A stretch of DNA of 64,000 nucleotides from Bacteroidota bacterium (GCA_030706685.1 JAUZOA010000010.1:1-64000), one strand, 5' to 3'; numbered from the stretch's first letter, positions 41,849 to 52,072 are shown. The notes: generated by a model from the sequence alone, not told the origin. Translations and numbers: made by a program.

Positions 41849-44782
41849 ATGAAAGAACAATTGCAGCAATTAGCCGCTACGCTTGAAGGAGAATTTTACA
41901 GTGATGATATGATACGTACCCTTTATGCTACGGACGCCTCGGCATACCGCGAAATGCCGTTGGCAGTCGCGATCCCCAGAACTAAGGACGATATCAAAAA
42001 GCTGATCTCTTTCGCCCGCCGGTTTGAAACATCCTTAATTCCCCGTACGGCCGGTACTTCATTAGCAGGGCAGGTAGTTGGCAATGGGATCGTGGTGGAT
42101 CTATCAAAATATTTTACGCAGGTACTTGAATTCAATGCAAAAGAGAAATGGGTCCGGGTGCAACCCGGCGTTATCCGTGATGAATTGAATATGTTCCTCA
42201 AACCGCATGGACTATTTTTTGGCCCTGAAACTTCTACGGCCAACAGGGCCATGATCGGCGGTATGGTAGGAAATAATTCCTGTGGCTCCAATTCGGTTGT
42301 TTACCGGAGCACAAGGGAGCACCTGCTCGAAGTGAATGCCTTGCTGAGTGATGGATCGGAAACTGTTTTTAAAACAGTAAGTCTTGATGAGTTTCACGCG
42401 AAATGCGAAGGCGATAGTCTTGAAGCCGGTATTTATCGTACGGTTCGGGGCTTATTGAGTAATTATGAATGCCAGTCAGAGATTCGCAAAGAATATCCTA
42501 AGAAAACAATAGAAAGGAGAAATACGGGCTATGCGGTTGATCTGTTAGTGGAAACAGCGCCATTCACGGCCGGGGGACCTGATTTTAATTTTTGCCAGCT
42601 GATCGCAGGTTCAGAAGGGACTCTGGCTTTTATTACCGAAATAAAACTTCGTGTCGTTCCGCTGCCGCCGAAGGAGACGGGTCTGCTCTGCGTTCATTTT
42701 AATTCTATTGATGAATCGTTGCGGGCTAACCTTATTGCATTGAAGTATAAACCCAGTGCCAGTGAATTAATTGATCATTATATCCTGGAATGCACCAGGA
42801 ATAATATTGAGCAGCTAAAGAATCGTTTTTTCGTGCAAGGTGATCCGGGAGCCATATTGGTGATTGAATTCATAAGAGAAACAAGGGCAGAAGTAGAAGC
42901 GATGGCTAAACAGGTAGAAAACGATATGCGTGCCGCGGGATTAGGTTATCATTTTCCTTTATTGTTTGGCGATGATACCAAAAAAATATGGACGCTTCGC
43001 AAAGCTGGCCTGGGCCTGCTGGGAAATATGCCGGGCGATGATAAAGCAGTACCTGTTATTGAAGATACTGCCGTGGATGTAAATGACCTGCCTGCTTATA
43101 TCCGGGAGTTTAATGAAATATTAAAAAAATATGGGTTATATGCTGTGCATTATGCCCATGCTGGTTCGGGTGAATTGCATTTGCGGCCAATTATCAATTT
43201 AAAAACCGAAGAAGGAAATAAATTGTTCCGGACCATTGCTGAAGAAATAGCCACCCTGGTTAAAAAATATAATGGTTCATTAAGCGGTGAACATGGCGAC
43301 GGAAGATTACGCGGCGAATTCATCAGGCAGATGGTAGGCGGGAAGAATTACCAATTATTGAAAGAAATTAAAAAAGCGTGGGACCCCCAGAACATTTTCA
43401 ACCCGGGTAAAATCGTTGATACACCACCGATGAACACGATGCTGCGGTATACTCCGGGGCAACACACACCTGCTTTCAAAACCGTTTTTCGTTTTTATCA
43501 CCAGGATGTGCTGCAACATGCTGAACAATGTAACGGTTCGGGTGATTGCCGTAAGACATATCTGAGCGGCGGTACTATGTGTCCTTCCTATATGGCTACC
43601 CGCAATGAAAAAGATACAACAAGGGCGAGGGCAAATATTTTAAGGGAGTTTCTCACTCATTCGGGGAAGCTGAACCGTTTTGATCATAAAGAAATTTATG
43701 AAGTGATGGACCTCTGCCTGAGTTGTAAAGGTTGTAAATCCGAATGTCCAAGCAATGTAGATGTGGCCAAACTAAAAGCTGAATTTTTGCAGCATTACTA
43801 TGATGCTAACGGCGTGCCTTTTCGTAGTAAGCTGATCGCTAATTTTAGCCGTTCTGCCAAAATGGGCGCCCTGGCCCCCGGCCTCTATAATTTTTTTATG
43901 ACTACGCCGGGTATCAGCCACCTGGTCAAAGGGATTTCAGGATTTGCCACAAAACGAAGTATGCCGGAGCTTTATAAAACAACATTGAAGAAATGGTATA
44001 GCAATAAGTTCCCGGTTGCCAGTTACCAATTACCGCTAACCGGTGACCGGAAGCAAGTATACTTGTTCTGTGATGAGTTTACCAATTACAACGATACTGA
44101 AATCGGCATCAAGACTATTTTATTATTGCAAAAGCTGGGATATGAAGTAATCATTCCGCAACACGAAGAAAGCGGGAGAGCCTGGTTATCTAAGGGCTTG
44201 CTGAGAAAAGCAAAACAGATAGCCAACAAGAATATTGAATTGTTATACCCGGTTATTACCGGTGAAATACCCCTTATCGGTATCGAGCCATCGGCCATTC
44301 TCACTTTCCGCGATGAATATATTGACCTGGCAGACGATGATAAATTAGATGCGGCAAAAGCTTTATCCAAAAATGTCTTTCTATTCGAAGAATTCATTGC
44401 TGCGGAAATAGATAAAGGGAATATTACAAAAGGTTCGTTTACAACGGAAACTAAAACGATCAAATTGCATGGTCATTGCCAGCAAAAGGCTTTGTCTTCT
44501 ATGGCTTCGTCGGTAAAAGTTTTATCCTTTCCTGAAAATTATTCCGTACAGGCTATTCCATCGGGCTGTTGTGGCATGGCGGGTTCATTTGGTTATGAAA
44601 AAGAGCATTATGATCTTTCGATGAAAATTGGAGAGATGGTATTGTTTCCTGTTGTACGTGAGCAACCGGATGATGTAATCATTGCTGCAGCCGGTACCAG
44701 TTGCCGTCACCAGGTAAAAGATGGAACGGGAAGAAAAGCTTTACACCCTGCAGAGATATTGTATAATGCACTGTTACCCTAG
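41849..44782 (+). CDS. FAD-linked oxidase fused to Fe-S reductase (GlcD-GlcF / YdiJ-like)
   Basis: This 977-aa protein combines an FAD-binding PCMH domain (1-270; IPRTAGTSLAGQVVGNGIVVDLSKYF) and FAD-oxidase C-terminal domain (to about 530; HAGSGELHLRPIINL; SGEHGDGRLRGEF). Next is a 4Fe-4S region with CNGSGDC...MCP and C623-x2-C626-x2-C629-x3-C633-P. Last comes a cysteine-rich CCG domain (HGHCQQKAL, SGCCGMAGSFGYE). Such proteins oxidise D-lactate, glycolate or D-2-hydroxyglutarate and pass electrons to the quinone pool. The substrate cannot be chosen from sequence. A -7-like TAATTTTG lies near 41806. Confidence 0.93.
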   Translation: MKEQLQQLAATLEGEFYSDDMIRTLYATDASAYREMPLAVAIPRTKDDIKKLISFARRFETSLIPRTAGTSLAGQVVGNGIVVDLSKYFTQVLEFNAKEKWVRVQPGVIRDELNMFLKPHGLFFGPETSTANRAMIGGMVGNNSCGSNSVVYRSTREHLLEVNALLSDGSETVFKTVSLDEFHAKCEGDSLEAGIYRTVRGLLSNYECQSEIRKEYPKKTIERRNTGYAVDLLVETAPFTAGGPDFNFCQLIAGSEGTLAFITEIKLRVVPLPPKETGLLCVHFNSIDESLRANLIALKYKPSASELIDHYILECTRNNIEQLKNRFFVQGDPGAILVIEFIRETRAEVEAMAKQVENDMRAAGLGYHFPLLFGDDTKKIWTLRKAGLGLLGNMPGDDKAVPVIEDTAVDVNDLPAYIREFNEILKKYGLYAVHYAHAGSGELHLRPIINLKTEEGNKLFRTIAEEIATLVKKYNGSLSGEHGDGRLRGEFIRQMVGGKNYQLLKEIKKAWDPQNIFNPGKIVDTPPMNTMLRYTPGQHTPAFKTVFRFYHQDVLQHAEQCNGSGDCRKTYLSGGTMCPSYMATRNEKDTTRARANILREFLTHSGKLNRFDHKEIYEVMDLCLSCKGCKSECPSNVDVAKLKAEFLQHYYDANGVPFRSKLIANFSRSAKMGALAPGLYNFFMTTPGISHLVKGISGFATKRSMPELYKTTLKKWYSNKFPVASYQLPLTGDRKQVYLFCDEFTNYNDTEIGIKTILLLQKLGYEVIIPQHEESGRAWLSKGLLRKAKQIANKNIELLYPVITGEIPLIGIEPSAILTFRDEYIDLADDDKLDAAKALSKNVFLFEEFIAAEIDKGNITKGSFTTETKTIKLHGHCQQKALSSMASSVKVLSFPENYSVQAIPSGCCGMAGSFGYEKEHYDLSMKIGEMVLFPVVREQPDDVIIAAAGTSCRHQVKDGTGRKALHPAEILYNALLP

Positions 44783-45010
44783 CATTTCACGGAATAAGTT
44801 GAATTATAAATGATTATGTTTTGGAATTGTCAATTACTTAGGGAAACCACGACTAAATTTCACCAAATAGACATAAGTCTCCAACTATCTTTCCACAATC
44901 TGATTTCATTTCACGCGTTGGCACCTTTTTGGCTTTAGTACTTCCTCAAATTGCTGGCATAATGCCACGGACATTTATTAGCCAAATTCAGTAATTCAAT
45001 TATTTTATTT

Positions 45011-45883
45011 ATGAACAAACAAATCAAAGCACTTGTTGCAGGAGGACTGGCATTTATAACACTAATCCTGTTTTATGCTTGCCAGAAAGAATCTTCCGCT
45101 AATAGTAGTATACCTGCGGGTAAAACAAAGCTATCTGTGTTCCTGACAGATGGCCCTTATGATTTTCAGCAGGTGCTGGTAGATATCCAGCGCATTGAAG
45201 TAAAGGTGGACACTTGTCGTCGTAATGGAGATGATGATCATGACGGTCCCGGTTGTGATGATGATCATGACTCCCTGAGCAGTCACTGTGAAATATGGGA
45301 TACACTTGATATTCGCCCGGGAGTGTATGACCTGCTGACTCTTCGAAACGGAGTGGATACTTTATTGGCCAATGGTTTCCTGATTAATGGCAAAATTGAG
45401 AGAATAAAAGTTGTACTGGGAACCAATAATAGCGTGATGGTGGATAGCGTCGTACACCCACTGCATCTTATTGATAACAGGAATTATGTTTATATCAATA
45501 TCCATCACGATCACCTGGATTCACTTTCTTCGAATAATTTCCAGTTGTTCCTGGATTTTGACCTGGCTCATTCAATTAAATTAATAAACGGTGATTACTG
45601 GTTGAAACCTGTTCTTAAGCCCTTCGGACGGCACAGCAGTGGCGAGATCGAAGGCAAAGTGAGACCTGTTCATTCATTTGGTCTCATCAAAGCTTTCAAC
45701 TCTACCGATACCGCTTTCGCATTTCCGGAAGATGAGGGTGAATTTAAAATACGCGGATTAAGAGAAGGCACTTACAGCCTCTTCATAGATGGTATCAATG
45801 GATACCGTGATACCACGATCAATAATATAATGGTTCGGCGAAATCACGAAACCGAGCTGGGGACTATTCAACTTAGTCATTAA
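45011..45883 (+). CDS. DUF4382 lipoprotein with an Asp/His-rich insertion
   Basis: This 290-aa protein has a lipoprotein signal (FYACQKESS, Cys24). The DUF4382 core (KLSVFLTDGPYDFQQVLVDIQRIEVKV) carries an unusual acidic/His insertion NGDDDHDGPGCDDDHDS near residues 76-92, then a C-terminal carboxypeptidase-regulatory-like domain (EIEGKVRPVHS ... LREGTYSLFIDG). It is surface- or periplasm-anchored. The insertion may bind metal; this is inference. Confidence 0.85.
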   Translation: MNKQIKALVAGGLAFITLILFYACQKESSANSSIPAGKTKLSVFLTDGPYDFQQVLVDIQRIEVKVDTCRRNGDDDHDGPGCDDDHDSLSSHCEIWDTLDIRPGVYDLLTLRNGVDTLLANGFLINGKIERIKVVLGTNNSVMVDSVVHPLHLIDNRNYVYINIHHDHLDSLSSNNFQLFLDFDLAHSIKLINGDYWLKPVLKPFGRHSSGEIEGKVRPVHSFGLIKAFNSTDTAFAFPEDEGEFKIRGLREGTYSLFIDGINGYRDTTINNIMVRRNHETELGTIQLSH

Positions 45884-45891
45884 GAAGATAT

Positions 45892-45929
45892 AAAAAAGGA
45901 GGCCGCCTGAAAAGACGGCCTCCTTTTTT
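45892..45929. terminator. Bidirectional intrinsic terminator
   Basis: AAAAAAGGAGGCCG pairs perfectly with CGGCCTCCTTTTTT around a short loop, so it can end transcription of the DUF4382 gene and of the convergent gene at 46037. Confidence 0.92.
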
Positions 45930-46036
45930 ATATCTTTTATCCTTTGGTTCAAGAATGAGATACCCGTGTCTGCCAGCAGGTAATGCAATGATTGTTTTTG
46001 AAATCTCTTTTTGCAGCTACTAATGGGTACAAGCCT

Positions 46037-47560
46037 CTATTTTGACAGATCCATTTCCTTAACCGCACTTTCATTTCCGGTACGATCAACTGCTGTTACA
46101 GCAATTTTGTTTAAGGCGACTCGTTTTACATTTTCGCCTGTAAAAGGGCTTAGTGTCAGTGATCTGCTGTTACGAGTCATGATCGTATCACTCCAATTGT
46201 TTCCATATTTATAATAAACTATCCACTGAAAAACATCTTTCTCATCAGGATGGGCCCAGTTTATTTTTACTGTACTGTCCTGCCGTGTTGTTGTTACTGC
46301 CGGGGGAGCAGGCTTTTTTTTGTTCAACCAGGGGCTGGCGGGGACAAGCGCTTGTTTATGATAAGGACCATTCAGTAAAGCATTCGCCATGTTCGGGTTT
46401 TTCGTCAAGGAAGAAATACTCCAATGCACAATTCCTTTACTTTGCGGCAACATGCCCCTTGTAATCATTAGTTCGCTGAGTGTTTCATTTACGTTTTTAG
46501 CGCTGGTATCACGACCTACACTGACACCCGGCCATAAATGGCGATGCTTTGTATTTTCACCAGACCACCAACCCAGCAACACAGGAAAGCTTTGAGGCAT
46601 CCTGTTGATCGGCCAATATAGCTGCGGGGAAAAATAATCTACCCAGCCTTTATTCAGCCAAAGACGCGCGTCAGCATATAACTGGTCATATTGATCAAAT
46701 CCGGAAATACTTTCCGGATAGCCGGGCCGCCAGATACCGAAGGGGCTCAGGCCAAATTTTACATAAGGCTTTACTTCTTTAATATTTTTATACAGTCTTT
46801 TGATCAATGTATTCACCGCCTTTCGACGCCAGTCGCCACGGGATAATTTACCACCACTTTGCTGGTAAGCTGTCCAGCTTGCAGAATCAGGAAAGTCAGC
46901 GTTCCCATTATAAGAAGGATAAGGGTAGAAATAATCGTCGAAATGGACGCCATCTATATCATATCTTTTCACAATATCCATTACAACATCCACGGTATGA
47001 TCCTGTGTTCCTTTCATGGCGGGATCCAACCACCAATAGCCTTCTTTCAATTTTACTACCAGTTCAGGATGAGTTTTTACAATAGACTGATCGCTTATTT
47101 CTTTCCCGTCTTTATGATGGGCCCGGTATGGATTAAGCCATACATGCAGTTCAAGACCACGGTCGTGCGCCGCTTCAATCCAGAATTCCAGCGGATCATA
47201 ATAAGGATCAGGAGCTTTGCCCTGTTGCCCGGTGAGATAATATGACCAGGGTTCGAGATCGCTTTTATATAAAGCATCACATTGCGGCCGCACCTGTAAA
47301 ATGACGGCATTGAAATGATGTTGTTGTAAAAAATCAAGTAAGGCAATAGCTTCATCCTGTTGTTCTTTGTCAGTAAGCCCTGGCTTACTGGGCCAATTGA
47401 TATTGGCTACGGTTGCCACCCATGCCGCGCGAAATTCCCTGTCTGCTTTGGGAGAGCCTTTAATAATTTCGTCTTTGGTGGCAGATTTAGTAGAAGAACA
47501 GGCATACAATAGCAAAAGGATGTAAAGGCCTGCGAAGATGGATAATAATTTCCTGTTCAT
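46037..47560 (-). CDS. Family 10-like glycosylhydrolase lipoprotein (GHL10, YngK-like)
   Basis: This 507-aa protein has a lipoprotein signal (LLLYACSS, Cys21) and the GHL10 domain (about 40-370; REFRAAWVATVANINWPSKPGL; FNAVILQVRPQCDALYKSDLEPWSYYLTG; DGVHFDDYFYPYP; FSPFGIWRPG). A C-terminal fibronectin-like beta domain follows (about 405-500). Relatives degrade peptidoglycan-linked or other glycans in the periplasm. It is a single gene. Confidence 0.9.
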   Translation of the reverse strand: MNRKLLSIFAGLYILLLLYACSSTKSATKDEIIKGSPKADREFRAAWVATVANINWPSKPGLTDKEQQDEAIALLDFLQQHHFNAVILQVRPQCDALYKSDLEPWSYYLTGQQGKAPDPYYDPLEFWIEAAHDRGLELHVWLNPYRAHHKDGKEISDQSIVKTHPELVVKLKEGYWWLDPAMKGTQDHTVDVVMDIVKRYDIDGVHFDDYFYPYPSYNGNADFPDSASWTAYQQSGGKLSRGDWRRKAVNTLIKRLYKNIKEVKPYVKFGLSPFGIWRPGYPESISGFDQYDQLYADARLWLNKGWVDYFSPQLYWPINRMPQSFPVLLGWWSGENTKHRHLWPGVSVGRDTSAKNVNETLSELMITRGMLPQSKGIVHWSISSLTKNPNMANALLNGPYHKQALVPASPWLNKKKPAPPAVTTTRQDSTVKINWAHPDEKDVFQWIVYYKYGNNWSDTIMTRNSRSLTLSPFTGENVKRVALNKIAVTAVDRTGNESAVKEMDLSK

Positions 47561-47613
47561 GTCATTTTGTTTTGGCCTTACCCCGCCATGAATTCTTTTG
47601 ATGGGAGATACTG

Positions 47614-47682
47614 TCCCTCCTCTCCTGAGGAGAAGGGATGAAGATACTTCTATTAGCGAAATAATAATGGGGAGAGGCTAAA
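47614..47682. repeat. Left direct repeat flanking the DUF559 gene
   Basis: The hairpin TCTCC-TGA-GGAGA (47621-47633) is followed by TGGGGAGAGGCTAAA (47668-47682). The same order, hairpin then the identical 15-mer, recurs on the right of the gene at 48241-48309. Confidence 0.65.
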
Positions 47683-47687
47683 ACAGA

Positions 47688-48074
47688 TCATGTAATAAGA
47701 TATTCAGCTATTTTTTCCAAAACCTTCTCCACCTCTTCCATTATTTGTTCATTCCTGAATCGTATCACTGTAATTCCGTATTCACTTAAAACACTTTTTC
47801 TTGCAGCGTCATACTGCCTGTTTTCTTTCAGATCATGAATGCCGCCGTCCAATTCTATTGCAAGGCGGCATTCATGGCAATAAAAATCAAGAACATAATT
47901 GTCTATAGCATGTTGTCGCCGGAATTTTTTCTGCTTCACCTGGCGGTTCCTTAATAGCTGCCAGAGTTTTTTTTCAGCTTCTGTTTCACTGTGGCGAAGT
48001 TCAAGGGCATTTTGAAAAGTAGATGGTTTAGCGCCTTTATGGAGGTTATCAATATAGTCTTTTTCGTTTGCCAT
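47688..48074 (-). CDS. DUF559 (VSR/PD-(D/E)XK-like) nuclease protein
   Basis: This 128-aa protein carries the DUF559 pattern: L-R-H-S-E-T-E-A-E-K-K-L-W, then R-R-Q-H-A-I-D-N-Y-V-L-D-F-Y-C-H-E-C-R-L-A-I-E-L-D-G-G-I-H, an endonuclease-fold core with E and D in place. DUF559 genes are frequent, small and mobile-looking, often in intergenic repeat context. This one lies between two copies of a repeat (47614-47682 and 48241-48309). Substrate and function are unknown. Confidence 0.88.
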   Translation of the reverse strand: MANEKDYIDNLHKGAKPSTFQNALELRHSETEAEKKLWQLLRNRQVKQKKFRRQHAIDNYVLDFYCHECRLAIELDGGIHDLKENRQYDAARKSVLSEYGITVIRFRNEQIMEEVEKVLEKIAEYLIT

Positions 48075-48240
48075 AGAAGATGAATAATAAAGTTACTTTT
48101 TTTTCACTTTGCTATCATTCAATTTGTATTGGTTTTTTTGATTAAAGGAGGACTTATGATTAAAGATGCAAAAAGGAATATGGAGTCTGGAATTTGATCA
48201 ACCTCACCCCTTCAGCATACTGCTATTAGTAGAGTCTTTA

Positions 48241-48309
48241 TCCCCTCTCCTTATGGAGAGGGGGCGCAGAGTTTTCAATTTAAATAATTCGTGGTGGGGA
48301 GAGGCTAAA
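48241..48309. repeat. Right direct repeat flanking the DUF559 gene
   Basis: CCCCTCTCC-TTAT-GGAGAGGGG (48242-48263) and then TGGGGAGAGGCTAAA (48295-48309). It runs into the stop of the acyltransferase-like gene. The hairpin lacks a T run, so it is not an intrinsic terminator. Confidence 0.65.
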
Positions 48310-49489
48310 GATACTTCAACCACCATTGCCCGTGATTCATTTTATATGTATAAAACCAGCGGCAGGGAAAATACAGCGAGGCCACTACTGTTATCCATAT
48401 AAGATATACAACAGGCAACCTGAACCCAAAAGTCAGCGGGCGAAATAAGAAAGGCAGTGCAGGATCCCTGATCTGCGATGTAGTATGGCCAGTAGCAAAA
48501 AATGCGATTACCAGCAAGAGATGCAGGATATAAAAATGAAGAACATAATAAAAGAAAGGAACTTTTCCATACACCGAAACTACACGGCTCCATTTCGACT
48601 TTACACTTTCTGATAAGGCAAGAAATAGCAGAGCAGGCCCAAGAGTAGCACAGGAATACAACAGCGAGGGAGGGTATTTACTTACGTTCATAAAGGATAA
48701 AAAGCTTCGCCAGGTTTCAGGAAGAGTGACCCGCTGAGACGGGTCGCCATATTTATTGATGAATCGGAGAACAATAAACAAAGCAATCGATAAAAGACCA
48801 GAGACAAGCAGGTTGCGTTTTCTTTTTTGGGCAGAATATTCTTTATTAAACCAATACCCGATGCCATAACCTAAAAACATGATTCCTGTCCATGGAAGAA
48901 TAGCATAAAAATCACCGATTATATGGGTTGAATTAAGCGGGATAATATTGTTAAATGCAGTAAAAAGTACTGTGACCAGGTCTACCTTAGTTCCGGGTTG
49001 CGGGGGATGTACGTAGTTTAGCAGGTCATGTCCCAAAAAAAGAATACAGCCCATCACTAGTATCCATTTATTGGATAATTGCCTGGCCAGGCCAAGTAAA
49101 ATCATGCTGCATCCAATCGCCCAGATCACCTGCCAGATAATAAAGCTGAATGTTGGGTCAAACGTAAGACCAAAACTAACGATCACTACTTCCACGAATA
49201 TCAGCCATAACCCGCGCTTAACCAGGAACAGACCGGCTTCGGCAGGAGTTTTCTTTTGTGAGGAGAGATAGGCCGACAAGCCCGATAAAAAAACAAAGGT
49301 AGGCGCACATAAATGCGTAATCCATCTTGTAAAGAACAGGGCCCAGGTCGTAGAAGCCGGATCAAGCGGGTTACCCGTCATTGCTGCAATATGAAAGAAA
49401 TCTCTTGTATGATCCAGCGCCATAATGATCATGACGAGACCGCGCAAAATATCTATAGATCCAATACGGTAACTGGTTGATGAAGGCAT
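48305..49489 (-). CDS. DUF1624-type integral membrane protein (heparan-alpha-glucosaminide acyltransferase-like)
   Basis: From ATG 49489 (MPSSTSYRIGSIDILRG) this 394-aa protein has about ten membrane helices. The family motif R-x-x-S-I-D-I-L-R-G-L-V-M-I-I-M-A-L-D-H-T-R-D appears near the N-terminus and T-H-L-C-A-P-T-F-V-F-L-S-G later. The 50-residue extension upstream is unsupported. The family includes membrane acyltransferases. It lies 156 bp downstream of the sulfatase-like gene and may share its transcript. Confidence 0.85.
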   Translation of the reverse strand: MPSSTSYRIGSIDILRGLVMIIMALDHTRDFFHIAAMTGNPLDPASTTWALFFTRWITHLCAPTFVFLSGLSAYLSSQKKTPAEAGLFLVKRGLWLIFVEVVIVSFGLTFDPTFSFIIWQVIWAIGCSMILLGLARQLSNKWILVMGCILFLGHDLLNYVHPPQPGTKVDLVTVLFTAFNNIIPLNSTHIIGDFYAILPWTGIMFLGYGIGYWFNKEYSAQKRKRNLLVSGLLSIALFIVLRFINKYGDPSQRVTLPETWRSFLSFMNVSKYPPSLLYSCATLGPALLFLALSESVKSKWSRVVSVYGKVPFFYYVLHFYILHLLLVIAFFATGHTTSQIRDPALPFLFRPLTFGFRLPVVYLIWITVVASLYFPCRWFYTYKMNHGQWWLKYL

Positions 49490-49645
49490 AGCGGTTGGTT
49501 TTTTAAAGATAAGGAATAGCGAAGAGTGAGTGAAGGGTTTAATGGTTTTAAGGGTTGAATGGTTTGAAGTTGTTCCGGGTTCGCTGTTTCTTATTGATGA
49601 CCGGCTGTTCGCTTTATAGCCATTCGCATCAGTTTTCAAAGCAAC

Positions 49646-52072
49646 CTACCTGATACCATAAATATTTACCCTGAGTTGTTTCATCTGTAAATGGATAGGA
49701 ACTTTTTGATTGAAGAGGGCCAGCTCAAAAACCATATTGTTATCGTCACGGTAACTGTCGAGGGTAAACATATCATTGGTAGAAACATGGTTCCATTGAC
49801 GCGGTTGGTAATCATTCCGGGTCATCAGGACTATATCCCTGTTGCTCCAGTAAATATAGTTTTTTGCATTCTTTTTTATATCCACCAGGGCGAGACGGAA
49901 AGAAGGCTGATCTTCTTTACCCGGCGCAGAAAGATCGACATCCGCGGCTACTTCTACAAAAAGATATTTGTATTCTTTTGGGACGGCAAAAACCGGCATC
50001 AGGCTGGTGTCAGTTTTCATCGTATAAATCGTCTTTACCAGCGAATCATTAAATGTGAACAATAATTCTTTTTTCCCGGGCAACAGTTCCTGGCCCGGCG
50101 GGTATATTTTATTGTTATCACACACATAGGAATTAATGATCTTGAAATTGTCCAGCAAGCGGGTAATATGTTTTTTTACTGAATCATTTTTACAGGGCAC
50201 TTCCAGTAATTCCGGGGTTAGCTGGTATAAATCACCCTCTGAAAGCATATAATCTTTATAGATGTAGTCGTTGATCTCCCTGCTCCACGACATAAAAGGC
50301 ATGGATTGCCGGTTCCGGAATGTGGCGCAGGTATCCATTACATCGCCCAGCCAATGAACCTGGTCGGGGACATACGGCAGGTTGTAATTGTTAAATAAAA
50401 GGGCGCTGATAGTCGGGGCCAGGTTATTATGGGAATTTACAGAATAAAATTTCTTTGCTTCCTTCAGCATCGGTGAATAAACAATCAGGGGCACATGATA
50501 ATCATCAATATTGCCCGTTGAAGGAAAAGAACCGATATGGTGATCGCCGGTAATGAAGAAGATCGTATTTGCATATTCTGGTCTTTTGGCATAGTCTGCA
50601 AAGAATTTTTTTATACAATCATCGGAGAACATATAAGTGACCAGCACTTTTTTACAGGCTTTTAATGTTCTCTTGATGCCTGCTGAAACACTTATCGTTT
50701 TCATTTTTGCATCAAACAACTTTTCATAGAGCGGTTTTTGCTCAAATAAATAAGGCATATGCGTTGTGCCGGTATGATAGATGTTTAAATAGGGCGTTTT
50801 TTTGAGGGAATCCATTACTTCAAAACTCCGGCTGTAAAGGGCATCATCGGGATAACCCATTGACCATCCTTCCGAGCCTACTCCCATTTGTTTATATTTG
50901 GGGCCATAATTCGACAATATAAAATCAGTTCCCTGGAGGCGGATATAACCGCCCATATTATCAAAGTCGGGATTAAAACCGATCATAAAATTGGTTTGAT
51001 AGCCGTTTAACCGCAATATCTTGATCAGCGATAAATGATCGGGCATCACACTCATTAATGAAAAGCCGCGTTTGCCATAAGGAAGCGAACCTGAAATTGC
51101 CGGATGTGCCGCGAATGTTCCCGGGGCTGTACTTAAAAAGTTATCCCATACCAAACTCTTTTTCGATAAAGAATCCAGGAAAGGAGTAAAACTGGTAGCA
51201 TAAGCGCTGTCACCACAGAAATCACGGGACAAGCCTTCAACGACGAGGATAACAATATTGGGAGGTGTTTTACCAAGAGCAAAAAAACTGCCCAGTACAT
51301 CTTTGCCATTATCCTTATGCATCAAAGGATATTCGGTATTGGTAAAGTCAAAAGGGTGATTGGCCTGGTAGAAATTAATTTCTTTTTCCAGTTCAGCATT
51401 ATTCAGTTTACGGGCGTTGAATTGATCCCGGGTATTGAGATAATGATAGCAATCATGTATCCAGTAACTGAACTTATTGCTGGCGAGATAATAACCGCCT
51501 GTCTGTGCAAATCCGTCTTCGTTGGGTAGGGAGAAGCGGGCGAAGCAAACGGAAAGCAGGGTAAGGCCACTTAAAACGATCAACAGGGGTTTTTTAATAG
51601 TAATCTTTTGAAACAGCAGAAAGTATAATGCAAAATAGAGAAGGATGTAGGCTGTAAAAGGAATATAAATCCTGAAGCCACTTGCCAGCATTTGCTTGGT
51701 GGTGAGCCAGGAATCGGCCCAGTTCCGGGTGAACAATTCATGATCATAAGGGCGGGTACGTTCGGAGAAAACGACTAATAAAGCGAGATATAGAATGATC
51801 AACAATACATTCAGGAAATGAAATACGAAACCAGCCAGTCGTTTATTGATCCAATAGAATAGCAAATAAGGCAAAAGAAAGAGGCTGCTATAAATAAAGC
51901 AGGCCCATATATCATAAAGAAGCCCGGCCAGTTCAAACTGGTAAGCATGAGAAATAAAATACTTGGAGGCTGCTGTAAAATATTCAAAGACCCTGATCAA
52001 ACAAACGGTGATGACAAAAGCAATAAGTACACGGAAATAGGATCGGAAAAATGAAATGGTTCCAGACGGCAT
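49646..52072 (-). CDS. LTA synthase-like membrane sulfatase/phosphotransferase
   Basis: This 808-aa protein has five N-terminal membrane helices (10-180) and a sulfatase-fold domain (about 270-560; NIVILVVEGLSRDFCGDS ... FLSTAPGTFAAHP ... FFITGDHHIGSF). A threonine in S-T-A-P-G-T-F is in the nucleophile position of LTA synthase-type enzymes. A beta-rich tail follows. It probably moves phosphoglycerol or phosphoethanolamine groups or cleaves sulfates at the envelope. It is oriented with the acyltransferase-like gene. Confidence 0.88.
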   Translation of the reverse strand: MPSGTISFFRSYFRVLIAFVITVCLIRVFEYFTAASKYFISHAYQFELAGLLYDIWACFIYSSLFLLPYLLFYWINKRLAGFVFHFLNVLLIILYLALLVVFSERTRPYDHELFTRNWADSWLTTKQMLASGFRIYIPFTAYILLYFALYFLLFQKITIKKPLLIVLSGLTLLSVCFARFSLPNEDGFAQTGGYYLASNKFSYWIHDCYHYLNTRDQFNARKLNNAELEKEINFYQANHPFDFTNTEYPLMHKDNGKDVLGSFFALGKTPPNIVILVVEGLSRDFCGDSAYATSFTPFLDSLSKKSLVWDNFLSTAPGTFAAHPAISGSLPYGKRGFSLMSVMPDHLSLIKILRLNGYQTNFMIGFNPDFDNMGGYIRLQGTDFILSNYGPKYKQMGVGSEGWSMGYPDDALYSRSFEVMDSLKKTPYLNIYHTGTTHMPYLFEQKPLYEKLFDAKMKTISVSAGIKRTLKACKKVLVTYMFSDDCIKKFFADYAKRPEYANTIFFITGDHHIGSFPSTGNIDDYHVPLIVYSPMLKEAKKFYSVNSHNNLAPTISALLFNNYNLPYVPDQVHWLGDVMDTCATFRNRQSMPFMSWSREINDYIYKDYMLSEGDLYQLTPELLEVPCKNDSVKKHITRLLDNFKIINSYVCDNNKIYPPGQELLPGKKELLFTFNDSLVKTIYTMKTDTSLMPVFAVPKEYKYLFVEVAADVDLSAPGKEDQPSFRLALVDIKKNAKNYIYWSNRDIVLMTRNDYQPRQWNHVSTNDMFTLDSYRDDNNMVFELALFNQKVPIHLQMKQLRVNIYGIR

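Noticed and set aside
48242-48263. Intrinsic terminator of the DUF1624 gene
   Set aside because: The stem is strong but no T run follows on the minus strand, and the same hairpin is part of a flanking repeat.
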